Part shown: positions 37,743 through 51,860 of the stretch, one piece after another
Layout of the letters: each line of letters opens with the position of its first letter
Numbering within the stretch: position 1 is the stretch's first letter
Source: Chloroflexota bacterium
GTDB taxonomy: Bacteria > Chloroflexota > Anaerolineae > Caldilineales > Caldilineaceae
DNA length: 64,000 nt
Reading direction: 5' to 3'
Assembly: GCA_016861025.1 (NCBI GenBank)
Contig: BOKO01000008.1
Span: 124,001-188,000 of the forward strand
Translations under genes and position numbers: made by a program
The notes under the pieces: model-generated
The model's database searches: none
What the model was told of the DNA's origin: nothing
What the model saw: the letters and a program-made list of their open reading frames with translations, nothing else

Positions 37743-38296
37743 GGTTGATCCTTTCTATGGCAATGGGAGCTTTCGTGGTTCAGCATATACCGGCCAGACA
37801 CGGATGCGCAAGAATGACGTGCGCATTCCATCAAGCATCTTTGGGCACACTGTGATACAATCCAACCGCGTGACAAGTAGATGAAGTAGAGAACTAGAAC
37901 AGTAAAAGGAAAGATGCATGGACGCCATATGTCAACTAGAAGAAACTGTGACACGCAGTTATTTTAAGTTGCAGATTGGGAGAATGTATCAACAAAATAT
38001 GCGGATAAGGGAAGCAAGGTCGAACAACTCCGGCGTTGGCATTGGACAATCGAAAAAGTAATGCACCCATGTGCGGTGTAAGCTTTGGCGAAGACCGCTG
38101 CCAGGTCTGTTCCGGGAACGCTGCTCAGGCCATGGCGGCTCTTCGCAACGCAATTGCCTCCTTACTTCGCAGCGAAGGCTGGACTTCTTTACCGGATGGC
38201 TTCTGTTATTGCAGTCGCTCGTTGCAAACAACATTGCGTTTGATGGGGGCTACAACTTGAAATCACCCTATCCAGGAGGCTCTACCCGCGTCAACA
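37743..38296. other. Intergenic spacer with direct-repeat copy 1
   Basis: About 550 bases between two minus-strand genes. The AT-rich left part probably holds the membrane-protein promoter; the right part holds the 82-bp repeat (38189-38270). No gene or RNA recognised. Confidence 0.5.
38189..38270 (+). repeat. Direct repeat flanking the ABC operon, copy 1
   Basis: Nearly identical to 42921-43005: from ttaccggatggctt to aacttgaaatcaccct, with one substitution, one small insertion and a few changes next to it. It lies 26 bases past the ATPase stop codon. Confidence 0.75.
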
Positions 38297-39129
<833 letters not shown>

Positions 39130-39133
<4 letters not shown>

Positions 39134-40458
39134 TGCGCCTCTGGTCGAATATTGACAAAGGCTGTCATGCCCCAGCGCAACGTCGGCTCCAGCCCGGCGA
39201 CTTCGACATCGACGGTGTAGTTTGTGCTGCCTTGCACCGCCGAGCTGACCGGCGCCACCGCTGTGACGACGCCGGTGAAGCTGCGGTCGGGCAGCGCGTC
39301 GAAGGTGACCTCCACCGTCTGCCCCTCGTGCACATGGATGACGTCGGTCTCGCGCAGGTCGGTGGTCTCGACATGCATCCGCCGGGTGTCGCCAAAGAGG
39401 ATAGCGGCTGCGCCGGGGTTGACGATCTCCCCCACATGCACATAGATCGCTCCCACCTGACCGTCGAAGGGCGCCTTGACCTGGGTCAGGCCAAGCTGCG
39501 CCTGGGCGCTGGCGAGCGCCGCCTGCGCCGAAGCCACGCGCGCCTCCGCCATCGCAATATCTTCGGCAGAAGCGCCTGCCAACAGTCGATCCAGGGCTGC
39601 CTGTGCGCTGGCAAGCTGCGCCAATGCTGCGCGGACATTCGCTTCAGCGCCGGGGGCGCGGCTTTCGGCGGCGTTCACACCTGCACGCGCCACGTCGATG
39701 GCGCGCGCAGCGACGGCAAGCTGCGCCGACGTTGGCCCTTGCAAGATGGCAGCCTGTTGCGCATTGGCCGCCTCCAGGTTGGCGGTGGCCTGCGCCAGCG
39801 CCAACGACTGCGGCATCGCCCCGATCGCCGGATCGCCTTTGACCAGGTTGTAGGCGGCCTGGGCATTGCTCAGGGCGGCTTCGGCCTGCGCAATGACTGC
39901 GCGCGCAGCCAGGCGTTCCTGTTCTGTCGGGTGGCTGGCGACTTCGGCATAGGCGGCCTGCGCCTGAGCAACCTGTGTCTGCGCTGTCTCGATGGCTGCT
40001 TGCACCTCCAACAGCGCGGCGCCGGCGCCGGCAACCTGCGCCTGCGCCGCTGCGACGGCGGCTTCTGCTGCCGCAATCTCGGCGGGCGTGGCGCCCGCTT
40101 TCAGTTTGCGCAACGCGGCTTCCGCCTCGCGCACGGCTGCCTCGGCGACTGTCACCTGTCCTTGCAGAACGTCGTTTTCCAGTTCCAGCAGCAAGTCGCC
40201 CGCCGCGACCCAATCGCCGCTGGCGACATGAATTGCGGCGACGGCGCCTGTCGTCGCCGGGCTGAGATTGGCCCAGGCTACAGGTGTGAGTTTGCCCGAC
40301 GCCCAAATCACTTGCTCAAGCTCCTGTGCCTCCGCCGCCGCAGCAGCGGCTTCCGCTTCCTGCGCCGCCGTTTGCTGCGCCGTGTAGTAATTGTAACCGT
40401 ACCAGCCCGCCGCCCCTAGAACGACGAGGGTCAGCACCCATGTGATGATGCGTCGCAT
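39130..40458 (-). CDS. HlyD/MacA-type periplasmic adaptor (membrane fusion protein)
   Basis: 442 aa. One N-terminal membrane anchor (~5-24). Then comes a biotinyl-lipoyl half-motif (GAVAAIHVASGDWVAAGDLLLELEN), a very long alanine-rich coiled-coil hairpin (~100-310, AAVAAAQAQVAGAGAALLEVQ-like repeats), and the second lipoyl half (VKAPFDGQVGAIYVHVGEIV). A β-barrel domain (VEVTFDALPDRSFTGVV) ends the protein. It bridges the inner-membrane permease to the outside. The gene sits between permease (27 bp upstream) and ATPase (overlap). Confidence 0.92.
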
Positions 40459-40485
40459 AATCGACTTCTTTCACAATACCTTAAA

Positions 40486-42717
40486 CTATTCATAACGCAG
40501 CGCCTCCGCCGGTTCGAGCTGGCCGGCGCGCCAGGCCGGATACAACCCGCCCAACATGCCCAGCACCGCCGCCGTGACGAAAGCTGAAATAAAAATATTG
40601 ATGTTCCAGCTAGCCGAAATAAACTGGCTGGCATAAGGCGCCTGTGCAATGGCGGTGACGACCGCCACACCCAACACTGAACCAAAGACTGCCGCCACCA
40701 TGCACAAGAACAGGCTCTCCAACAGCACCTGACCCAGGATGCGTCGTCGCCGCCAGCCCATCGCCCGCAACGTGCCGATCTCACGCGTGCGCTCAAAGAT
40801 CGACATGATCATCGTGTTGGCGACGACGATGCCGCCGATGAAAAGCGCCAACAGGCGAATGGCGTTGAGCATGCCCATGCTGGTCTGCATATCGTTGGTG
40901 CTCTGGGCAAACTCACTGCTGATACTGGCGCGCGCCTCCGGGAAGCGTGCATTGATCGTCGCCACAACGCGCTCCGCCTGCGCCGGGTCTTTGACATCGA
41001 CAAAGATGAAGCTCACGGCGCGCGGTCGGCCCATGATGCGCTGCGCCTCGCTCAGCGCCACCATGCCGCCGCCATCCTCATAGGCCACGCCCGTCGCCGT
41101 GATGCCGACGATACGATAGCGGTTGCCGTTGAGATCGAGTGTGTCACCCACGCCCACCTTGTAAGTGTCGGCGGCAATCTGGCCGATCACGATCTCGTTG
41201 GGGCGTTGAAAATAGCGCCCCTCCACCAGCTTGTAGTGCCGCATCGCCGGGCTGTTGGGATCGAGACCAGAGATCAGGAACATCGGCATCTCCGGCGATG
41301 TGATGAACGCCAGCATATAGGGGCTGACGCTCTTGACTTCCGGCATGGCGGCAATCTGACGCACGATACGCTCGTCCAGGCTGCTCAGGCTCATATCGGC
41401 GACTTCGCGCTGCATGACGGTGATGTTGCCGGCGCCGCCGCTGCCGGCCAGGCTGTTGAGCTGATTCGTCAACCCTTCGACCAGCCCACCGAGCATGACC
41501 AGCGTGCCTACGCCGATGCCGATGCCTGCCGCTGAAAGTAAGGTGCGGTTGCGTCGCCGCCACAGGTTGCGGAAGCTCTGGTTGCCAACGCGCGCCAGCA
41601 TACCCTTCACTTCGGTGGCGCCGCCGCCTTCGTAACGCAGCGCCTCCACCGGCTGCAAATTGGCCGCCGTCCACGCCGGGTAAAGACCCCCGATCAGCCC
41701 CAATGCCAGCGCCGTCACCATGCCTTGCACGACCAGGCCGGCATCGACCGCGCCCGCCAGCATGAAGCCATAGCCCGGCGCCTGCCCAACCAGCCAGGCT
41801 AGAAACGCGCCCAACGCCACACCAAGCACACCGCCGATAGCGCTGAGCAGGATGGCCTCACCCAAAATCATACGCAGGACGCGACCCCGGCTCCAGCCTA
41901 CGGCGCGCAGCGTGCCGATCTCGCGCGTGCGTTCCAGCACGCTCATCACCATGGCGCTCATCATGCCCAGTCCGCCGATCAGGATCGCAATTGCCGAGAC
42001 GCCCCAGGCAAAGCCTTGCAGCGAAGACGTCCACTGCTCACTGGCGGAATAGCTGCTGGCCTTGCTCACTGTGATCTCTTTGTCGAGCGCCTGGATGCGC
42101 GCAAGGGCGGCGTCGGCGTCGGCGCCTTTGCGCAGCCCAACCTGGAAGAGACTTACCTTGCGCTCTTTCTGCGCGATGCTCTGCGCGTCTTCCAGCGTCA
42201 CCACGCCGCCCGATTCTTCCATCCCCTGACCGGTCTCGTAGATGCCGACGATGCGATACGGGACGCCGTTGATGCGCAGCGTATCGTCCACGCGTTTCTT
42301 GAGCGCGTCGGCGCCGCGCCGCCCGATGGCGATCTGTCCGGCGCCGGTGACGGGCTTGCCTTCGACGATGCGATAGTGCTCCATCGCCACGCTGCCAGGC
42401 GGATAGCCGTAGATCAAAAAGTAAGGCGTTGCGTCGAAGGCAATCCAGGTGAAAACGCCGGGATCGACGTTGCGTACATCGGCGATCGCCGCAATGCGCG
42501 CGCCCAGCGTTTCGTCCAGGCTGCTGAAGACGACATCGTAGGCGTTCTTCTGGGTGACGAGGAGATCGTTGTTCAGCCCCAGCGCGTTGCCGTAGTTGTC
42601 GGCCATGCCATTCGCCATGGCGCCGAGCGACACCACCGAGGCTACGCCAACGGCAATGCCAAGCACGGTTAGAAAGCTGCGGGTGAAGCGGCGCCACAAG
42701 TTATGAAGAATCAGCAT
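40486..42717 (-). CDS. MacB/FtsX-type ABC permease, two FtsX modules in one chain
   Basis: 743 aa with two consecutive copies of the same unit: N-terminal helix (LRNLWRRFTRSFLTVLGI-like at both ~5 and ~385), large periplasmic domain and a three-helix FtsX domain. Both FtsX copies contain ERTREIGTLRA(V/M)GW and end near GGLYPAW.A..L.PVEALRYE. A single chain thus supplies both halves of the usual MacB-type permease dimer. The ATG at 42717 (MLILHNLWRRF) is family-like; the upstream TTG at 42768 is less likely. It is the first gene of the operon. Confidence 0.92.
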   Translation of the reverse strand: MLILHNLWRRFTRSFLTVLGIAVGVASVVSLGAMANGMADNYGNALGLNNDLLVTQKNAYDVVFSSLDETLGARIAAIADVRNVDPGVFTWIAFDATPYFLIYGYPPGSVAMEHYRIVEGKPVTGAGQIAIGRRGADALKKRVDDTLRINGVPYRIVGIYETGQGMEESGGVVTLEDAQSIAQKERKVSLFQVGLRKGADADAALARIQALDKEITVSKASSYSASEQWTSSLQGFAWGVSAIAILIGGLGMMSAMVMSVLERTREIGTLRAVGWSRGRVLRMILGEAILLSAIGGVLGVALGAFLAWLVGQAPGYGFMLAGAVDAGLVVQGMVTALALGLIGGLYPAWTAANLQPVEALRYEGGGATEVKGMLARVGNQSFRNLWRRRNRTLLSAAGIGIGVGTLVMLGGLVEGLTNQLNSLAGSGGAGNITVMQREVADMSLSSLDERIVRQIAAMPEVKSVSPYMLAFITSPEMPMFLISGLDPNSPAMRHYKLVEGRYFQRPNEIVIGQIAADTYKVGVGDTLDLNGNRYRIVGITATGVAYEDGGGMVALSEAQRIMGRPRAVSFIFVDVKDPAQAERVVATINARFPEARASISSEFAQSTNDMQTSMGMLNAIRLLALFIGGIVVANTMIMSIFERTREIGTLRAMGWRRRRILGQVLLESLFLCMVAAVFGSVLGVAVVTAIAQAPYASQFISASWNINIFISAFVTAAVLGMLGGLYPAWRAGQLEPAEALRYE

Positions 42718-43008
42718 CGTCAGTTTCTCGCTCTCGTCTTCAAATGGCAACCCCGCGCGTAGTTTCAACTGTCGATCGAACAGTATATTTTAGAACAAGT
42801 CTAGATTTTCTGCGAATCTGATCCTGACATTCATCGTCCGACAGTCTGACATCGGTAGCCTTTCCATACACTGAATTTGAAGGTCATCCATCCAGTAAAA
42901 TGATCGTACGATTGTCCTTTTTACCGGATGGCTTCCGTTATTGCAGTCGCTCGTTGCAAACAACATTGCGTTTGATGGGGGGTTCTGCAACTTGAAATCA
43001 CCCTAACT
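42718..43008. other. Promoter region of ABC operon with direct-repeat copy 2
   Basis: About 290 bases between the divergent permease and UPF0175 genes. It holds an AT-rich part (42782-42900, probable permease promoter) and the 85-bp repeat at 42921-43005. Confidence 0.5.
42921..43005 (+). repeat. Direct repeat flanking the ABC operon, copy 2
   Basis: Same orientation as 38189-38270 and nearly identical. It ends four bases before the UPF0175 GTG start codon. Confidence 0.75.
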
Positions 43009-43245
43009 GTGACATTGCGTATACCGAACGATGTGCAGAGGCGACTCAACCGCACGCCGGATGAGCTTGGTCGAGATCTGCGTCTTTACGGCGCGTTGAT
43101 GCTGTTCCAGTTGGGAAAATTATCGGCCGGTGCAGCCGCTGAACTGGCAGGCGTGCCCAAGGTGCTTTTTCTTGACCTATGTGGACAGTACGATATTGCT
43201 GTGTCACAAATCACGCCAGATGAACTTCGCGCCGAGACCGGGTGA
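43009..43245 (+). CDS. UPF0175 family protein (antitoxin-like)
   Basis: 78 aa, GTG start. The N-terminus MTLRIPNDVQRRL, the helix DLRLYGALMLFQLGKLSAG and AAELAGVPKVLFLDLCGQYDI are the UPF0175 ribbon/helix-turn-helix pattern. In many genomes such genes precede a DUF3368 PIN-like toxin gene and probably act as DNA-binding antitoxins. Here only a remnant of that partner follows. No good ribosome binding site is visible, perhaps because the repeat ends right at the start. Confidence 0.8.
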   Translation: MTLRIPNDVQRRLNRTPDELGRDLRLYGALMLFQLGKLSAGAAAELAGVPKVLFLDLCGQYDIAVSQITPDELRAETG

Positions 43246-43347
43246 TGGCTGCTTGCACATGATCTGTTGGAGTTGCTTCGCCAGACAGGTTTTCGACTTG
43301 ATCAACAACTCTTCGAGACGGCGCTCGTGCTTGCTGGTGAATCATAG
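43246..43347 (+). pseudogene. C-terminal remnant of a DUF3368 PIN-like toxin
   Basis: Directly after the UPF0175 stop, in another frame, 33 codons read DLLELLRQTGFRLDQQLFET then ALVLAGES and a stop. This matches the C-terminus of DUF3368 proteins (a helix with G-F-R-(I/L), then a final AGE). The catalytic PIN domain, about 120 residues, is deleted. Confidence 0.6.
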
Positions 43348-43414
43348 CGCCAATAGTTTTTTATTACGCCCCGCATAATCCGCCGCTTCCCACCAGTCGT
43401 GCTACAATACTCAA

Positions 43415-45443
<2,029 letters not shown>

Positions 45444-45451
<8 letters not shown>

Positions 45452-46196
45452 CGCCGGAACGCTGTTGCCCACGCTCTACGAAGCGGATGCGGTGGGCGGC
45501 TGGAATGTCGGAATGCGCGCCGCCAGCCATGCGCTGCTCGACGGTGTGACGCTGCCGCCAGGGCCATTGCTGGAGCTAGGCTGTGGCGGCGGCGCGTTTT
45601 CGTTGGAACTTGGGACGGCGCGACCGGGGGCAACCATCGTCGGGCTGGATCTGCGTGCAGCGGCGCTGGCGTTTGCCCAAAGCCGCTCGGCTGCGGGCGC
45701 GTGGCTGCAGGGCGATCTACTGCGCCTGCCCTTTGCCGGGCCGACCTTCGCCCTGGTTGTGGCGCTCGATGTGGTCGATCAAGTCGGCATTGACGCGGCG
45801 GAGGCGCTGGCGATGATCCGGGCGCTGCTGCTGCCGGGCGGGGCAACGCTGCTGCGCGTCAGCGCACACGCCTGGCTCTACGGGCCGCACGATGTCGCCT
45901 TTGGCACAGGGCGGCGCTACGGGCGCAACGAGTTCGTGACGCTGGTGCGCACCGCCGGATTGACGCCAGCGCGCGTCACTTATGCCAACAGCCTGCTCTC
46001 ACCTGCGGTTGTGGCGCTGCGGCTGTTGCAACGCTGGGGCGTGCTTGGCTTCTCGCCTGATCTCTACGACGAAGGCGGCGTCAACCGGCTGTTGGGTATG
46101 GCGTTGCGCGCCGAGGCAAGCTGGCTGCGGCGGCGCAACCTGTCGTGGGGAACAAGTTTATTCGTGTTGGCAAGGCGGGAGATGGAACGCGGATGA
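45444..46196 (+). CDS. Class I SAM-dependent methyltransferase
   Basis: 250 aa. SAM-binding motif I is LLELGCGGGAFSLEL (~42-56), with motif II TIVGLDLRAAALAFA and an LQGDLLRLPFAG acidic loop. Motif IV, ALVVALDVVDQV, fits methyltransferase-11-type enzymes. The C-terminal part (~165-245) may recognise the acceptor. The TTG start at 45444 overlaps the upstream glycosyltransferase by eight bases. Its place in a glycan operon suggests sugar or lipid-linked-intermediate methylation. Confidence 0.85.
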
Positions 46197-46930
46197 CGCT
46201 GGTCTGTACGGTGCTGCCGACCTATAACGAGCGCGACAACATCGCTGCGCTGATCGAAGGCGTTCTGACAAACGCGGTGACGCCGCACGTGGTATTGGTA
46301 GTCGATGACAATTCGCCCGACGGCACGGCGGATGTGGTGCGCACAGTGGCGAGTCGCTACAACACGGCGGATGCCCTGCGTGTGGCGCTCTATGTGCGCA
46401 CCGGGCAGAAGGGGTTGACCTCGGCGATCCAGTGCGGGATCGACTTTGCGATCGAGAGCTTCGGCGCCGACATCGTGACGTGGATGGACTGCGACCTGTC
46501 GATGCCACCCGCCGATGTCGCCCGGCTGGTGCGCGCCATTGTCGAGGGGGGCGCCGATGTTGCCGTCGGCTCGCGTTGGATCGAGGGCGGCGACGATGTG
46601 GCGCACGGTTTCATGGCGCGCACGCTCAGTCTCGTGATCAACCGCTTTGCGGTGGCGCTGCTCGGCGACGACGTGCACGACTACACCAGCGGCTTTATCG
46701 CCGCCCGCGCTGAGGTGCTGCGCACGCTGCGGCTGCGCGGCGACTACGGCGAATACTGCATCGACCTGCTGGCGCGCGCCGGGCGTCGCGGCTTCAGACT
46801 GGTTGAGGCGCCGTATATCTGCGTACCGCGCACCGCCGGCGAAAGCAAAACCGGCGTCAACCTGTGGGATTATCTCGTGAAGGGGCGCAAATATGTCGGC
46901 ACAGTCTGGCGATTGCGCAAAGAGAAATGA
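46193..46930 (+). CDS. Family-2 glycosyltransferase, dolichol/polyprenyl-phosphate mannosyltransferase-like
   Basis: 245 aa. It begins VCTVLPTYNERDNIAALIEG. Nucleotide-sugar residues are in VVDDNSPDGTADV, and the DxD is in TWMDCDLSMPPADV. VAVGSRWIEGG and HDYTSGFIAARAEVL are typical of DPM1-like enzymes, which load a sugar onto a polyprenyl phosphate. It could supply the donor for the membrane GT39-like enzymes of this region. ATG at 46193 overlaps the preceding stop by four bases. Confidence 0.9.
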   Translation: MTLVCTVLPTYNERDNIAALIEGVLTNAVTPHVVLVVDDNSPDGTADVVRTVASRYNTADALRVALYVRTGQKGLTSAIQCGIDFAIESFGADIVTWMDCDLSMPPADVARLVRAIVEGGADVAVGSRWIEGGDDVAHGFMARTLSLVINRFAVALLGDDVHDYTSGFIAARAEVLRTLRLRGDYGEYCIDLLARAGRRGFRLVEAPYICVPRTAGESKTGVNLWDYLVKGRKYVGTVWRLRKEK

Positions 46931-46954
46931 TGAAAATCAGGGAACTATCATACT

Positions 46955-48187
<1,233 letters not shown>

Positions 48188-48191
48188 TAAA

Positions 48192-48234
48192 TGTTGCGTG
48201 TTGCGTGGCGGATCGAAACACGCAACATGCAACA
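48192..48234. terminator. gttgcgtg-repeat hairpin between convergent genes
   Basis: Arms 48192-48207 and 48219-48234 pair over 16 bases with one mismatch, and are built of ttgcgtg units like those at 30590-30654. It fills the 55-bp gap between the convergent aminotransferase and BTAD genes, so it probably terminates both. Confidence 0.6.
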
Positions 48235-48242
48235 CGCAACAC

Positions 48243-51200
48243 TCACGCTTCTTTGGCAGTCTGCTCGATCGCCTTTCGCAACGTCGTTAGTGTGGCGACG
48301 CCCGATTCCAGGTGAATCGACTGCACATAGTCCAGCGCCGAATCGATCAACCTGTCGAGCGGCGCGCCGGTTGGTCGCATACGCGCCACTTCAACCAGGA
48401 CGAGCATGTACTCCTCCAGCAGGCTGCGCTGTCCTGCAAAATGTAGTGCGCGTCGTAACAGCTCATCACGGCGGGGGATGTCGCCAGTTGCATCGGCGAT
48501 GCGCGCCAGACCAAGCAGCGCCTGGATGTAGGTGTATGGATAGAAGTTCGTGTTGTCCGCCTGCGCCGATTCGAGCAACTGGCGCGCAGTGTCGATGTCG
48601 CCGCGCGCCAGCGCCGCCAATCCCAGTCCGATGTCGGCGCTGTTGCGATAGGCGCGGAAGAATGCATCGTTGCCGGGCATCTCGGCGACGCGGCGGAAGC
48701 GACGTTCGGCTTCATCGAGCCTGCCGGCTTGCAAGGAAAGGAAACCGCTGGAGATACGAGGCCACATACTGCCCAACTCGCCCGCTGCGCCAGCCACAGC
48801 GCGGTTGATGGCGATGCTCTCTTCGTTGAGCGCCTGGCTCTGCTCGCTGTCGCCCAGAATGCGCGCCGTCATTGCCAGTTGGTGGTAGGCGGCGCTGGCG
48901 ATCGACGGCTGGTTGGTCTCCATCGCCAGGTCAACCACTGCTTCGAGCACACGCGTCGCCTCGCCTAGCTGTCCCTGCACGAGCAACACCCATCCATACT
49001 CGAAAAGGGGAACGACTGCGTGCACCGGCTCCAGGAAATGTAGAATGTCGCTTTCCGGGTTGGCGACAGGCGCGGGTGCAGGTTGGTAGAGCGTCCATTC
49101 ACCGTTGTCGTCGTTGAGCGCCGGTGCGTAGATGCGTCGTCGGCGCTCGAGCAGGTCGCGTAAGGTGGGCATGTCGCCCTCGACAGGCATGATGGCGTGC
49201 AGGAACTCGTCGAGCGCCTGGTTGCTTTCCGCCTGCTGTCCAAGCAAGCCGAGCATGGTGGTGAGACGACTGTAGGTGGCGAGAATCAGAGCGCGGTCGC
49301 CATGTTCGCGCGCCCAGCTTTGCAGACGGCGATAAGTTTCAGTTACACCCTCTGGATCGAACAGCCCCTCATACGCTATGCCCCGCCCTTGTAATGCACG
49401 CCGCATCAAATCAGACGGCGCTTCGGGCAAGGAGTCGAGCAGACTGAGTGCACGATCAAACGCCTCGATTGCCTGGCGGAAGCCGTAGGTGCGCAGCAAT
49501 TTCTCGCCTTCCAGCACGCTGTACTCCACCGCCAGCAAACGATGGCTGCTGCCTGCGTTGCTGTAATGAAACGCAATCTCCCCTGGATTGATGGCGCCCT
49601 GGCCTAGATCCACCAACGCCTCAGCCACCGCCAGATGCAGACGCCGCCGCTGTAGCAGGCTCAATTGTTCATATACAGTCTGTCGCACAAGGTGATGGGC
49701 GAAGTCGATGCGCTCGTCGGGGCGTTCGAGTAAGAATTTCCGCTCCAGCAATGCTTCTAATCCCCCAAGTGGATCGAGCGTGGCTGCGCTTTCGAGCAAT
49801 TCCAGGCTGAAATCACGCCCAATGACGGCGCACAAATTGAGCACGGCACGCGCATCGATCGGGAGTCGCTCAATGCGTTCATTGATGAGCTCCTGAATGC
49901 GATGGCTGCGCAGCGTCAGCAGCGGTGTGAAGCCGCCCTCGATTGATTCAGCCGCTGCTCGATCCAGTCGATAGCCGACTTCACCCAAAGACAGTCGCTC
50001 GTCCAGGTCGTGCAACGCCTCGGCGACAAAGAGCGCGTTGCCTTGCGTCGTCTCATAGAGCAGCTTGCCCAACTGCGTCGTCTCGGCGATGGCTGACGGA
50101 GCTTTCTCGCCAAGCTCGGTCAGATGCAGCTCGACAAGCTGCTGCACATGTTGTTGCGCAAACCGTGGCACGGGCAGTTGTGCATCGCGCTGGATGCGGT
50201 TGACTGCATGAACAAAGGTCACCAACGCTTCGTTCTCCGACAAATCTTCGTTGCGATACGCCATCAGCAGAAAGAGCGGCAGATCGGAGAGGCGGTGCAC
50301 CAATCGGTTCAACGTCGCCAATGTATCGGGGTCCGCCCACTGCAGGTCATCGACGAAGAGCACCATCGGGCGCATCGTCGCCAGCACGGTGATTGTCGTT
50401 ACGATGCTGTCGATCAGCCGTTGACGGTTCTCCTCGGCGTTGGATGTCATGTCGATTAACGGCGGCGGCGCGTGCTGAATCCGATCTTGTAAGCTGGGAA
50501 TGATCTGAGCGAGCGAGCTAAGCGTGGCAACCGGCAGCGACTGCACATTGACATCTGGCAAACCGTAGAAGTAACGGCCTAGCGCATCCGCCAACGGCGC
50601 AAAGGAAAGGTTTCGTTCGAGCGCCTGACAACTCGCACTGATCACCGTCATCGCCAGGTCATCGGCTTCGCGCAGGAGTTGATATGCCAGCCGCGTCTTG
50701 CCGACGCCCGCCTCGCCATAGAGCAACAGCCATTCGCCGCGACCGCTTTGCGCGCTGCGGAGTCGTTCCTGCAAGACAGCCATCTCCCGTTCGCGTCCAA
50801 TGAAGGCGGATGGGAATCCCGCATCGAGTACGGTCAGCAGCGTGCGCTGTGGCAACTCTGCCGGTTCACGTTCGCGCAGAGCGGGCGATGGCGCAGAAAA
50901 GACCGTTGCAGGCGTCATGACGAGCGGTGTGTTGACGACCGGGCGCGTCTCGATCTCGCCATTGAGGATGCGTTGGTGCAACAACTGCGTAAGTGGACTG
51001 GGGTCAGCGCCCAACTCCTCGGAGAGAATCGTGCGGCAGCGTTCATAGGTGAGCAGTGCGCCGGCGCTGTCGCCCGATTCAGCTTGAAAACGCATGAGCG
51101 ACTGATAGGCGTTCTCGCGCACTTCATCGCGCGCCAGCATACGCCGGCACATCGTAATGGCTTCGGTGTAGCGACCCGATTCGGCGTAGAGATCGGCCGC

Positions 51201-51761
51201 CACCAACAGTGCGTTGAAGAACCGCTCGCGCAGTCGCTCTCGTTCGGCTTGCAGCCAGTCCGCGTACGGGTCGCTGATCAGGTAATCATCGCTGTATAGC
51301 TCGATGGCGCGTTCGAGCAACTGCAGGCGCAACGCCGAATCTGACAGGCTGTTGGCGCGATTGAGCAGGTGCTCGAACTCGTCTACATCGAGCCAGATTT
51401 CGGACGAAAGGTGAAAGGCGTAGCCGGGCGTCTGTGTCACGATGTAGCGCGACGGCGCTCGATTGGGGCGATCCGGTTCAAGCACATTGCGCAGAGCGTT
51501 GATGGCGCTGCGCAGCGTCGTCGCCGCGGCGTGAGGTGTGCTGTTGGGCCACAAAATCTCGATCAGTGCGTCGGTGGAAACCGGTCGCGGACGTTCAGTG
51601 ATCAAAATTTTGAGCAACTGGCGCGCCTGGCGAGTATGCCAGTCGCTTTCGGTCACCGCAACCCCTTCGCGCACGACCTGCAGCGTGCCAAAGGTGTAGA
51701 TGCGAATCTTTGTCTGAGCCGAGCCAGTTTTTGGGTCGTCGAAGTGTCCTGCCTGCGTCAT
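48243..51761 (-). CDS. BTAD-containing regulator with AAA-type ATPase and TPR-like C-terminus
   Basis: 1172 aa. Winged-helix N-terminus (~18-115, IRIYTFGTLQVVREG, ALIEILWPNSTP), then a BTAD domain (~120-270, EIWLDVDEFEHLL to TYERCRTILSEELGADPSP). An AAA_16-type ATPase begins FIGREREMAVLQERL, with Walker A GEAGVGKT (349-356) and MVLFVDDLQWADPDTL as Walker B. A long TPR-like region completes it. The ATPase subtype differs from the other BTAD protein (AAA_16 rather than NB-ARC). It lies directly downstream of the ten-gene glycan operon (99 bp) and is convergent with the plus-strand one, so it may regulate surface glycan genes. Confidence 0.9.
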   Translation of the reverse strand: MTQAGHFDDPKTGSAQTKIRIYTFGTLQVVREGVAVTESDWHTRQARQLLKILITERPRPVSTDALIEILWPNSTPHAAATTLRSAINALRNVLEPDRPNRAPSRYIVTQTPGYAFHLSSEIWLDVDEFEHLLNRANSLSDSALRLQLLERAIELYSDDYLISDPYADWLQAERERLRERFFNALLVAADLYAESGRYTEAITMCRRMLARDEVRENAYQSLMRFQAESGDSAGALLTYERCRTILSEELGADPSPLTQLLHQRILNGEIETRPVVNTPLVMTPATVFSAPSPALREREPAELPQRTLLTVLDAGFPSAFIGREREMAVLQERLRSAQSGRGEWLLLYGEAGVGKTRLAYQLLREADDLAMTVISASCQALERNLSFAPLADALGRYFYGLPDVNVQSLPVATLSSLAQIIPSLQDRIQHAPPPLIDMTSNAEENRQRLIDSIVTTITVLATMRPMVLFVDDLQWADPDTLATLNRLVHRLSDLPLFLLMAYRNEDLSENEALVTFVHAVNRIQRDAQLPVPRFAQQHVQQLVELHLTELGEKAPSAIAETTQLGKLLYETTQGNALFVAEALHDLDERLSLGEVGYRLDRAAAESIEGGFTPLLTLRSHRIQELINERIERLPIDARAVLNLCAVIGRDFSLELLESAATLDPLGGLEALLERKFLLERPDERIDFAHHLVRQTVYEQLSLLQRRRLHLAVAEALVDLGQGAINPGEIAFHYSNAGSSHRLLAVEYSVLEGEKLLRTYGFRQAIEAFDRALSLLDSLPEAPSDLMRRALQGRGIAYEGLFDPEGVTETYRRLQSWAREHGDRALILATYSRLTTMLGLLGQQAESNQALDEFLHAIMPVEGDMPTLRDLLERRRRIYAPALNDDNGEWTLYQPAPAPVANPESDILHFLEPVHAVVPLFEYGWVLLVQGQLGEATRVLEAVVDLAMETNQPSIASAAYHQLAMTARILGDSEQSQALNEESIAINRAVAGAAGELGSMWPRISSGFLSLQAGRLDEAERRFRRVAEMPGNDAFFRAYRNSADIGLGLAALARGDIDTARQLLESAQADNTNFYPYTYIQALLGLARIADATGDIPRRDELLRRALHFAGQRSLLEEYMLVLVEVARMRPTGAPLDRLIDSALDYVQSIHLESGVATLTTLRKAIEQTAKEA

Positions 51762-51860
51762 GGGCGTGTACAGCTATTCTTCATTGCGCCAGAATCGACA
51801 GCTCGCGTGAGTGAGAGCCGCCTCGATTGTACCTCAAGCCGCTACAGACGGGCAAGCAAA

